Positions 24,439 to 31,135 of a stretch of DNA of 64,000 bases are shown here, one piece after another (position 1 is the first letter of the stretch; every line of letters starts with the position of its first letter). Where the stretch lies: the NCBI RefSeq assembly GCF_015471405.1, contig NZ_BLVZ01000009.1, positions 124,001-188,000 of the forward strand, in the 5' to 3' direction. The notes below the pieces were generated by a model. That model was not told where the DNA came from, ran no database searches, and saw only the letters and a program-made list of their open reading frames with translations. This DNA comes from Pseudomonas cichorii (GTDB lineage Bacteria; Pseudomonadota; Gammaproteobacteria; Pseudomonadales; Pseudomonadaceae). A program made the position numbers and the translations under genes.

Positions 24439-24765
24439 ATGGAAGATATGGGGCAGGAATTTGAAAAGGCGGTCGCAGATGCTATCAGGCAGTGCCACGA
24501 ATTCGACTACTACCCAATCGTATGGGAGCGCATGAACCGTGACTACGGCCCGGTTGAGGCTGCGATCAAGCTAGTTCAGTCTGGTGAAATCCAGTCCGGG
24601 TTCAGGCATTTGGAGAGAGAGGGGCGCCTTGAGCTGTCGGTCGAGTCCCTGATGCTTGAAGATCGATTTGATGGTCTTTTCAGCCCCATGGTGCTTGCAG
24701 CTCCCAAATGGAGACTTGAGCAAGCAACCAAAAAAACTGATTGCGACCCATACGCCATATGCTGA
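24439..24765 (+). CDS. Conserved hypothetical protein, 108 aa
   Basis: Two candidate starts, ATG 24439 and 24448, follow a purine-rich AGAAGCGAGAG. The sequence (GQEFEKAVADAIRQCHEFDYYP, then IKLVQSGEIQSGFRHLEREGRLELSVESLMLEDRFDGLFSP) belongs to a small all-alpha family I recall in mobile elements and scattered chromosomes, with the signature QSGFxxLxxxGRLELSVE. No function is known. It stands alone as a plus-strand cassette. Confidence 0.6.
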   Translation: MEDMGQEFEKAVADAIRQCHEFDYYPIVWERMNRDYGPVEAAIKLVQSGEIQSGFRHLEREGRLELSVESLMLEDRFDGLFSPMVLAAPKWRLEQATKKTDCDPYAIC

Positions 24766-24839
24766 ATTCGCGCAGTGGCAAATCGGTTGTAGGCGGGCTC
24801 AGTTTTTAGGCTGAACCGAGGCTTTAGCAGGAGAACTCC

Positions 24840-25157
24840 GTGAGAGAAAAACTAAAACTCATTATTAAGGTCCTCGGTAGTCCGGAGGTCAGGGGCGATC
24901 TTTTTGATCTAGCATCCGAACTGGCTGAGATGGGGGCTGCCAGCCTTCTCTCGTCAAAGCGCTTGCCAGGCCAGCCTTGCTCTGACGCGGTAGATCATCC
25001 AGCGCCCGGTATAGAGTCGTCTTCGCGAGGCGGCTATGACGGTTTTGTACCCTATGGAAGGCAAAAAACTAATGGTGGGCACGACCACCGATTCAACAAA
25101 GGAGAGGACAGGACTCCAGCCCAGAAATCTGGCGACGAGCGCCGTCGTAAATCGTAA
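24840..25157 (+). CDS. Hypothetical protein, 105 aa, basic C-terminus
   Basis: GTG 24840 follows GCAGGAGAACTCC. The first 35 residues (EKLKLIIKVLGSPEVRGDLFDLASELAEMGAASL) form a helical domain; the rest is polar, Gly/Arg/Lys-rich and probably disordered. No family is recognised. It is one of the plus-strand cassettes of the second arm. Confidence 0.45.
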   Translation: MREKLKLIIKVLGSPEVRGDLFDLASELAEMGAASLLSSKRLPGQPCSDAVDHPAPGIESSSRGGYDGFVPYGRQKTNGGHDHRFNKGEDRTPAQKSGDERRRKS

Positions 25158-25220
25158 TCGCTGCCGACGCCGTCATCTGAGGGTAATGGCAACTTGGTTG
25201 GGATGGGCTATAAATGGTGA

Positions 25221-25235
25221 TCGGCATGGAGCCGG
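25221..25235 (+). promoter_or_regulatory. Leader hairpin with AUGGA loop (4 of 4)
   Basis: TCGGC-ATGGA-GCCGG pairs over four Watson-Crick pairs plus a terminal U-G pair. AAGGAG begins 4 nt after it. The same architecture occurs at 15646, 17384 and 23137. Confidence 0.6.
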
Positions 25236-25249
25236 ACCAAGGAGAAATG

Positions 25250-25576
25250 ATGTCTTTCAGCTATGCAGCAGAGAAGTTTGCTTCTGCCCGTGCAGTGTTG
25301 ATGCTTCCTCATCCTCAAGGTGAGGATCAGTCAATCGCTACAGCTTTTTTCGAGTGTAGTCAGGGTTTGGATCGCTTCGATAGATCACTTTTTGACGAGA
25401 ACTCGAGCATATGGATCAAGCAACTTGATCAACTGATGAAGACAGCTGGGCTTGAGGATCCGCACAGAGAAGGGGTGCTCCTGATCAAGGCCCGCCAACT
25501 TTCCATCGACGACCAGCTCCAGCTTTCTAAGGTGGTGGATGAACTGCAATGTTGGTTCAGTCGCCGGAAAGACTGA
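25250..25576 (+). CDS. Hypothetical phage protein, paralogue of 18748-19086
   Basis: ATG 25250 is 5 nt after AAGGAG (the adjacent ATG 25247 is too close). The 108-residue product contains ATAFFECSQGLDRF, WIKQLDQLMKTAGLEDP and LSKVVDELQCWFSRRKD, aligning over its length with the product of 18748. Unlike its paralogue, it has hairpin 4 in its leader. Function unknown. Confidence 0.55.
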   Translation: MSFSYAAEKFASARAVLMLPHPQGEDQSIATAFFECSQGLDRFDRSLFDENSSIWIKQLDQLMKTAGLEDPHREGVLLIKARQLSIDDQLQLSKVVDELQCWFSRRKD

Positions 25577-25621
25577 ATTTTGCTCGCATTTGCCCGGTGT
25601 GAAAAATTGGGCGAATGCAGT

Positions 25622-26023
25622 TCAGGCGCGCCGCACTTTGAAGTGGAGCATTGCCTTTATGCTGTGGCAGTAATCCTGAATTCGCTCATATGCCTTGTAT
25701 CTGACCTGACTTCGAGTGGCAGCCCAGACCCTGACCAAATCTTCGCGGGCTTCTCGGCTCCAGTTGAGATCATCCCAGTCATGCTTGAACGGCAGGACCA
25801 GCCACTCTTTGAGCGGCAGCATTTCGGCCATCTCGCCATACTGCATCTCGTGAGTGGGATGGTAGTTGCTTATGCTCTTCTTCGGGTCGTCATCCAGTAC
25901 CACACCGATGTAGTGGCCTCGATCGGCTAGGATAACGCCGGGCTTGCCGTAGGTGATGATGCGGCGGCCAATCTCGGCGGGCACCTGATAGTGCTGCCGA
26001 ACGTATGCGCAGTTGTGGCTCAT
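25622..26023 (-). CDS. Conserved phage hypothetical protein, 133 aa
   Basis: Begins MSHNCAYVRQHYQVPAEIGRRIITYGKPG, followed by ADRGHYIGVVLDDDPKKSISNYHPTHEMQYGEM. The HYIGV...HPTxE pattern is one I recall in Pseudomonas phages without assigned function. It lies just downstream of the broken ndpA copy and has no counterpart in the first arm. Confidence 0.55.
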   Translation of the reverse strand: MSHNCAYVRQHYQVPAEIGRRIITYGKPGVILADRGHYIGVVLDDDPKKSISNYHPTHEMQYGEMAEMLPLKEWLVLPFKHDWDDLNWSREAREDLVRVWAATRSQVRYKAYERIQDYCHSIKAMLHFKVRRA

Positions 26024-26075
26024 GGATTTCTCCAGTCAGGCAGCGCCCTGTGAAAGGCGCGGCGGTCCGTAACGA

Positions 26076-27064
26076 TCAGGCGGTTGCACGCTTGAGCTGG
26101 TCAATAAGCGAGATTGGAAGTCCGCGCAGTGTCAGCGAGCCTGCGGCTTTGTCGAATTCAATCTTCGATCCGAGCAGGTGCTGCTCGAAGCTGATCGACA
26201 TGCCTTCGGCCCTGCCTGTGAAGCGGCGGAACTGGTTCAGCGTGCGTTTGTCGGCGGGGATTTCTGGAGACAGGCCGTAATCTTTGTTCCGGATGTGATC
26301 GTAGAACGCACGCGGGCGGTCTTCGTCTATCAGCTCAGACAGCTCTTCCAGGCCAATGGACTCATCCAGTTTGCTCTGGCTGCTGGCGTAATCCACCAGG
26401 GTCTTGGTTTTCTCCCGCGCCGACTCTTCCGGCAGGTCTTCGCTTTCCACGAAGTCGCTGAATGCCTTGAGCAGGGTGCGGGTTTCGCCTGGGCCATCCA
26501 CACCTTCCTGACAACCGATGAAGTCGCGGAAATAATCGCTGACCTTGCGACCCTGCTTGCCTTTCAGAAACGAGATGTACTGGCGGGATGCTGGGTTGCT
26601 CTTCCATTCGCTGAGGTTGATCCGCGCAACCAGGCGGATATGGTCGAGCTCCAGTCGCTTGATAGTCATCAGGCGTAGCTCTTCGGTCATGGCCACCGCT
26701 TCCTGTACAAGAGCAATGACCAAGTATTCCGTCATGCCCTGCTGGTAGTGGCAGAAGAGGGCGTGCCCGCTGGTTGTCAGGTTCGACTCTTCCATCAGCT
26801 TTACCAGATGCTCTACAGCGGTAGTGCTGAACTCCAGAAAGTTGATCCCGTTATCCAGGTATTTGTCGAACCATCCGCTCAGTGGATAGGCACCCGACTC
26901 GGGGTGGAATAGCCCCCAGCCTTTACCGGCGGTAGCGTTGTAGCTTTTGTTGAACTGATATATCAGATCATCACGCGACTGGCGGCACCACTGAGAAACA
27001 GAACGGCTGGGCTACCATCTGGCTTCTTGTCGATCTTGTGAATGACGCTGTGAAGTACGGGCAT
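26076..27064 (-). pseudogene. ndpA copy B, disrupted by a 13-nt deletion
   Basis: The start ATG 27064 opens the same N-terminus as copy A (VIHKIDKKPDGSPAVLFL). Thirteen bases present in copy A (coding AEQAE) are missing near 26980, so the frame ends at a TGA at 26963-26965. After that point the original frame is intact and very close to copy A, including YISFLKGKQGRKVSDYFRDF, to the end at 26076. An internal ATG at 26795 could yield a 239-residue N-terminally truncated protein. The offset to copy A is 8,437 bp. Function is probably lost. Confidence 0.8.
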
Positions 27065-27164
27065 ATCGATTACCTCGGGTGCGAGCCACCCTCCGTATCC
27101 GGTGGTGGCATGCTCAGTTGGGGTTCTGGTGTTAGAATCGATGACTACATCAAGGATGAAGCGA

Positions 27165-27371
27165 ATGAAAAAACTGAGGACTTACATGAAGACCGCGCAG
27201 AGCTATTGCGCCGCGCTATCGAACAAGAAAGTCTGTTGCGCTGGACTGACCCTGATCGCTATCCATTACGCTTTGGTTGTCTTTGTGCCCAGCTATGAGT
27301 CAGCAGCACTTTTCGTTGTCGGGGGAGTCATGATCACCCTGACAATGACCAGGCGACCGTCAAAGCTGTAG
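27165..27371 (+). CDS. Small two-helix membrane protein
   Basis: ATG 27165 has AAGGATG upstream. The 68-residue product has a basic start (KKLRTYMKTAQSY) and two hydrophobic segments (GLTLIAIHYALVVFV and AALFVVGGVMITLTM). No family is recognised. It is divergent from ndpA copy B, as 18748 is from copy A, but it is unrelated to it. Confidence 0.4.
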   Translation: MKKLRTYMKTAQSYCAALSNKKVCCAGLTLIAIHYALVVFVPSYESAALFVVGGVMITLTMTRRPSKL

Positions 27372-27431
27372 GTGGTGGCAAATTGGTTGTAGGTGGGCTC
27401 TACATGGGCATGGTGTTCAACTAAACGTGAT

Positions 27432-27674
27432 CTAGCCTTCAACATCCCCTGGATTACGTCTCAACTCCTTGCGCGACTCGTTATCGAACGCTTCGCGCAA
27501 CTTTTCGCTGATAACGATTTGGTGGCGCGGATATTTCAGGTGAGCCTTAAGCTCTTCATCCGACATCAAGTCCATTTTCATGATGTTGATCTGAAGTATT
27601 TCGCTTATCGGCATGTTTTCGGCCCGCTTCCCCCACACCGTCACCGCCTGTCTGCTGCTCTGCACTCCCGGCAC
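27432..27674 (-). pseudogene. N-terminally shortened relative of the gene at 19058
   Basis: The sequence PISEILQINIMKMDLMSDEELKAHL and VISEKLREAFDNESRKELRRNPGD aligns with the C-terminal two-thirds of the product of 19058. The basic N-terminal helix is missing: in this frame a stop lies at 27687-27689. It could still be a short gene starting at GTG 27674, but truncation at the edge of the prophage region is the likelier explanation. Confidence 0.5.
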
Positions 27675-27696
27675 TTCTTGCCTCTCTCAACCTTAA

Positions 27697-27713
27697 GCGC
27701 AGACATCCTGTGC
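27697..27713 (+). promoter_or_regulatory. Leader hairpin shared with the gene at 47001
   Basis: GCGCAG-ACATC-CTGTGC forms a 6-bp stem. The corresponding hairpin at 46966-46982 differs at paired positions (G-U to G-C, A-U to G-U) but keeps the loop AYATC and the distance to the start codon. Confidence 0.55.
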
Positions 27714-27731
27714 ACAGAAAGGAGAGTCGCC

Positions 27732-27971
27732 ATGGAAATCGAAAGCCACGGACCTGAGAGTGCTTACCCAGGGCCGGCTGAGAAGACGACCGACACCGGC
27801 GAAGGTCATGGCTCCGACCTTGAGCAAACCCAGTCCGAGCCAAAGCAGGGTGGTGATCGCCCGGAAGACTGGAACCCGCCTCCGGGCAATCCAGGGTCTG
27901 GCGATGATGCTCAAGCGGATCAGGAGAACGACGACGAACCCAAGACTGACAGCCTCATCGATGCAGAGTAG
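27732..27971 (+). CDS. Small acidic disordered protein, related to 47001-47201
   Basis: ATG 27732 follows AAAGGAG. The 79 residues (MEIESHGPESAYPGPAEK...DDEPKTDSLIDAE) are dominated by Asp, Glu, Pro, Gly and Ser and must be disordered. The product at 47001 has the same start (MEI-D/E), composition and a D-x-x-ID-x-E end, and both genes share an 11-nt upstream block (TGCACTCCCGG) and a leader hairpin. It therefore looks like a host gene and probably marks the right edge of the prophage-derived region. Confidence 0.6.
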   Translation: MEIESHGPESAYPGPAEKTTDTGEGHGSDLEQTQSEPKQGGDRPEDWNPPPGNPGSGDDAQADQENDDEPKTDSLIDAE

Positions 27972-28186
27972 AGGCTTTAGAGGACCCATATCAGAGAGGT
28001 CAATAAAGGCCCTGTCGATAAGTGAAATCGACTCGGCCTTATGCCAATAACTTCATGTTGTTGTGTGGTCTGTGTGCCGTGTCGACATATAAATTTACAC
28101 ATGCTCCGTCAGACAAAAACCACACCTGCAACCTTGGTCTAGACTGCAGTGTTAATCCGCTATACAGCGTCTACAGGGACGGTCAA

Positions 28187-28447
28187 ATGCTTTCTCATCT
28201 TGAATTGCGTCACGTTATGGAAGTGGCCTTCAGGCCTACGATCTGCAAGTGCACCATCAGCCCGGACGGGTTAATGTCCATTGAACTGAGGAATCCGGAA
28301 ACGCATGTTCCGGAGCTGACAATGACCGGGATTTCGACTGCCAAGCTCAGCGGTGGACGTGCAATTGCAGCTTTGGTGGGGGAAATCAAGGACGAGGCCA
28401 GACGCGCCAAGGCGGCCGAGAAGGAAGATATCAAGCGTCAAGGATAA
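28187..28447 (+). CDS. DUF1652 family protein
   Basis: Eighty-six residues, MLSHLELRHVMEVAFRPTICKC, then SIELRNPETHVPELTMTGIS and GGRAIAALVGEIKDEARRA, the full pattern of the DUF1652 family found mainly in Pseudomonas. Function unknown. ATG 28187 is chosen because the family starts MLS-x-LELR; longer frames upstream are not supported. It is a chromosomal gene. Confidence 0.8.
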   Translation: MLSHLELRHVMEVAFRPTICKCTISPDGLMSIELRNPETHVPELTMTGISTAKLSGGRAIAALVGEIKDEARRAKAAEKEDIKRQG

Positions 28448-28460
28448 GATGGGCAGGACA

Positions 28461-28481
28461 AAGCCCGTATCAGGCGGGCTT
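28461..28481 (+). terminator. Hairpin after the DUF1652 gene
   Basis: AAGCCCG / CGGGCTT form a 7-bp stem with a 7-nt loop, 13 bp after the stop codon. There is no T run, so it may be a transcript-end stabiliser or a weak terminator. Confidence 0.5.
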
Positions 28482-28670
28482 GGGGGCTTCATTCCAGGCC
28501 CGTTCATCTTCCTGCGGCAGGTCTGAAAACAAACCATTTGGAGCCCGTTTTGCTCCTTGCCCTCAAGGTCCGGTTCGCGTGCCTTGAATACTGCACTTTC
28601 TCATCCCCAACCCCCTAAAGATTCCCGCCCCGCACCCGATGAAGTAGGCAACTTTCCTCGGATACACGCG

Positions 28671-29987
28671 ATGTTTAACTCCCGTTTGAAACAAGCCAAT
28701 AAGGCGCTGGAACTTCGTCTCGCCATGCTGGAGCAGGCCAGTCAGGTTCTTGATCTAGAGACTGTAGCGGCCGTGCTGGATGGGCGAGGGAGCGTTCAAT
28801 CCATCAATGCCTTGTTCGAGGCAGAGCTTGGCTACTCGTCGAGTGAGATTGTCGGGCGTCGTCTTGACTCACTGAGTCCCTCGGAGTTGAGTGGTGATGT
28901 TCACCAGAGACGAGCCCTTGATGCTATCCGGGAAGGTAAGCATTTCAGCGGGACACTGCGTCTGAACCACAAGCAAGGTACCAAGGTCTGGCTCAGAACG
29001 ATTGTCGTGCCCCTCAAGAACGAAGCCGGCGGCATCGAGCAAATTACTCTTTATTCAAGTGTATTGACGCGCACGATCGAGGCGTCCCGGGAGAATGAAG
29101 CCCTGGTCAACGCGCTGCACCGCTCGACGGCGGTAATCGATTTTACGCTTGAGGGCATCGTGATCGGCGCGAATGAGAACTTTCTCAAGGCCATGGGTTA
29201 TGAGCTTGCCCAGATCAAAGGCAAGCACCACAGCATCTTTTGCCTGCCTGAAGAGTCCGGTTCAGAAGCTTATAAAAACTTCTGGGAAAGGCTGCGCAGA
29301 GGCGAGTTCATCGTCAATCGCTTCCGTCGGGTCGATAAATACGGGCGGGATGTGTGGCTTGAGGCTTCTTATAACCCCATCACCGATGCGAATGGCAAAC
29401 TGTATAAAATTGCCAAATTCGCAACCGTCATCACTGAGCAGGTCGAGCGTGAAAAGGCGGTGTCCGAGGCATCGAACATGGCGTATCAAACCTCTGTCCA
29501 GACTGACAGCTCTGCCCAGCAGGGGCGTGAAGTCATCAAGAGTACGGTCGAGGTTCTGGATCGTCTGACCCGGTCCATGCAAGAGGCGACTCAAGGCATT
29601 GAAGCGCTTGATTCCCAGAGCCAGGTTATCGGGACAATCGTCAAGACCATCAGCAGTATTGCCGAGCAGACGAACCTGCTCGCTCTCAACGCTGCCATCG
29701 AAGCTGCCCGCGCCGGTGAGCAGGGCAGAGGTTTTGCCGTAGTGGCCGATGAGGTGCGGCAACTGGCTTCTCGAACCACCAAGGCAACGGAAGATATTGT
29801 GAGTGTGGTCAAGGAAAACCAGAGCCTTGCTTCGGGGGCTGTTGGCGTGATTGAGCGCAGCACCGAGCAGGCCACTGAGGCGCTGACACTGGCCAATGAT
29901 GCAGACCGTGTGATCCAGGAGATTCAGCAAGGTGCGAACTCTGTGGTGCGTGCAGTCAGCAGCTTCGTTAATCAGAACTCGAATTAA
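28671..29987 (+). CDS. Soluble PAS-PAS methyl-accepting chemotaxis protein (BdlA/Aer-2-like)
   Basis: A 438-residue cytoplasmic receptor without membrane helices. PAS 1 (about 30-130) contains LGYSSSEIVGRRLDSLSP; PAS 2 (about 150-260) contains MGYELAQIKGKHHSIFCLP and REGEFIVNRF-type segments. The signalling hairpin LAEQTNLLALNAAIEAARAG (read here as IAEQTNLLALNAAIEAARAG) and GRGFAVVADEVRQLASRT mark the coupling region that binds CheA/CheW. The arrangement matches BdlA of P. aeruginosa, a biofilm-dispersion regulator, and related soluble energy or redox sensors. ATG 28671 (MFNSRLKQ) is the usual start for this group; an upstream extension to 28557 is possible but unlike the family. It appears monocistronic. 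Confidence 0.85.
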   Translation: MFNSRLKQANKALELRLAMLEQASQVLDLETVAAVLDGRGSVQSINALFEAELGYSSSEIVGRRLDSLSPSELSGDVHQRRALDAIREGKHFSGTLRLNHKQGTKVWLRTIVVPLKNEAGGIEQITLYSSVLTRTIEASRENEALVNALHRSTAVIDFTLEGIVIGANENFLKAMGYELAQIKGKHHSIFCLPEESGSEAYKNFWERLRRGEFIVNRFRRVDKYGRDVWLEASYNPITDANGKLYKIAKFATVITEQVEREKAVSEASNMAYQTSVQTDSSAQQGREVIKSTVEVLDRLTRSMQEATQGIEALDSQSQVIGTIVKTISSIAEQTNLLALNAAIEAARAGEQGRGFAVVADEVRQLASRTTKATEDIVSVVKENQSLASGAVGVIERSTEQATEALTLANDADRVIQEIQQGANSVVRAVSSFVNQNSN

Positions 29988-30174
29988 ACGTTCGACCTGA
30001 TGGGCTGACTGACAACTGGATTCGCGCATAGCCCAACTGTCAGTCGGCCAGGCCGCAAATGATGAAATCCCTTCCCCGGCTGAGTTAGTCTATTGGCCGC
30101 CGCAGTTACTGACAGCCTCAGTGAACGTTGCACTCAATCACTCCCGAGCGTTACCCCTTGCAAGCCGAAACCCT

Positions 30175-30921
30175 ATGAACTCCGAGCCTCCTGTAAAGCT
30201 GACCAGCCAATCTCCCGTTCCGTTGTACGCACAGCTCAAGGAGCATATTCGTTCGCGGATTCTGGATGGCACCTATGCGCCAAGCAGCCGCATGGGTTCA
30301 GAAAGCGAGCTTGGGGCCGCGTTTGGCGTCAGTCGCATTACCGTGCGGCAAGCGTTGGGTGATCTGCAGAAAGAAGGGCTGATCTTCAAGATTCACGGCA
30401 AGGGTACCTTTGTTTCCAAACCCAAGGCGTTCCAGAACGTCAGTTCCTTGAAAGGACTGGCCGAAGCGCTGGCGGCTTCCGGGCATGAGGTCGCCAACCG
30501 CATGTGCGGTTTCGAGTATTTACCTGCCGATGCCATCGTTGCCCAGCGGCTGGGGCTCGAAGAAGGGCAGATCGTGGTCGAGATTCGCCGGGTGCGGCTG
30601 GTCAACCGCGAGCCGGTATCGCTGGAAATCACTTATCTGCCCGAGGCTACAGGTCGACGTCTGGAATCGGCGGATCTGGCCACTCGCGATATCTTTCTGA
30701 TTCTGGAAAACGACCTCGACATCGCCCTGGGGCATGCCGATCTGGCCATAGATGCCATCGAAGCCGATGCTCAGGTGGTCGCTGCGCTGGGAGTCAAACC
30801 CAGGTCACCGATCATGCGTATCGAGCGATTGACCCACACGGCCGATGGGCAGCCGCTGGACTTCGAATACCTGTATTACTGCGGCGACGCCTTCCAGTAC
30901 CGCCTTCGTATCGACCGCTAG
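30175..30921 (+). CDS. GntR/HutC-family transcriptional regulator
   Basis: The winged-helix part (VPLYAQLKEHIRSRILDG...GSESELGAAFGVSRITVRQALGDL) and the C-terminal UTRA ligand domain (EIRRVRLVNREPVSLEITYLP ... FEYLYYCGDAFQYRLRI) identify a HutC-type GntR regulator. These usually repress neighbouring catabolic or uptake operons and respond to a small molecule. The gene lies directly before, and in the same direction as, the flavoprotein-ABC operon, with a palindrome between them (31027-31040), so it is its likely regulator. The start at 30175 is favoured by homology; GTG 30121 is possible. Confidence 0.85.
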   Translation: MNSEPPVKLTSQSPVPLYAQLKEHIRSRILDGTYAPSSRMGSESELGAAFGVSRITVRQALGDLQKEGLIFKIHGKGTFVSKPKAFQNVSSLKGLAEALAASGHEVANRMCGFEYLPADAIVAQRLGLEEGQIVVEIRRVRLVNREPVSLEITYLPEATGRRLESADLATRDIFLILENDLDIALGHADLAIDAIEADAQVVAALGVKPRSPIMRIERLTHTADGQPLDFEYLYYCGDAFQYRLRIDR

Positions 30922-30937
30922 AGTCGCGTGTTGTCCG

Positions 30938-30960
30938 GCTGCCTGCGTCCTGCAGGCAGC
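30938..30960 (+). terminator. Hairpin after the GntR gene
   Basis: GCTGCCTGC / GCAGGCAGC form a perfect 9-bp stem with loop GTCCT, 17 bp after the stop. No T run follows, so it is a terminator candidate or an RNA-end stabiliser. Confidence 0.5.
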
Positions 30961-31026
30961 AGAATATCCTTAGTCCGAAAAAGTATTTCTGGCCTTGCCC
31001 TCATAGCCAATATCATCCTCGTATAT

Positions 31027-31040
31027 CTTGTTATAACAAG
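31027..31040 (+). promoter_or_regulatory. Palindromic operator CTTGTTATAACAAG
   Basis: A perfect 14-bp palindrome lies between the GntR gene and the flavoprotein operon, about 95 bp before the flavoprotein start. HutC-type GntR proteins bind symmetric AT-rich sites of this size, so it is the likely binding site of the adjacent regulator. Confidence 0.6.
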
Positions 31041-31135
31041 TTATGAGCGCGCAGAGCGACCGTGATGAAAACCGCTACTGCTGCGCCATCGCCTGCCAAT
31101 GTCAGCGGGCGTATCGAACCGGAGAGGAGCAGGGC

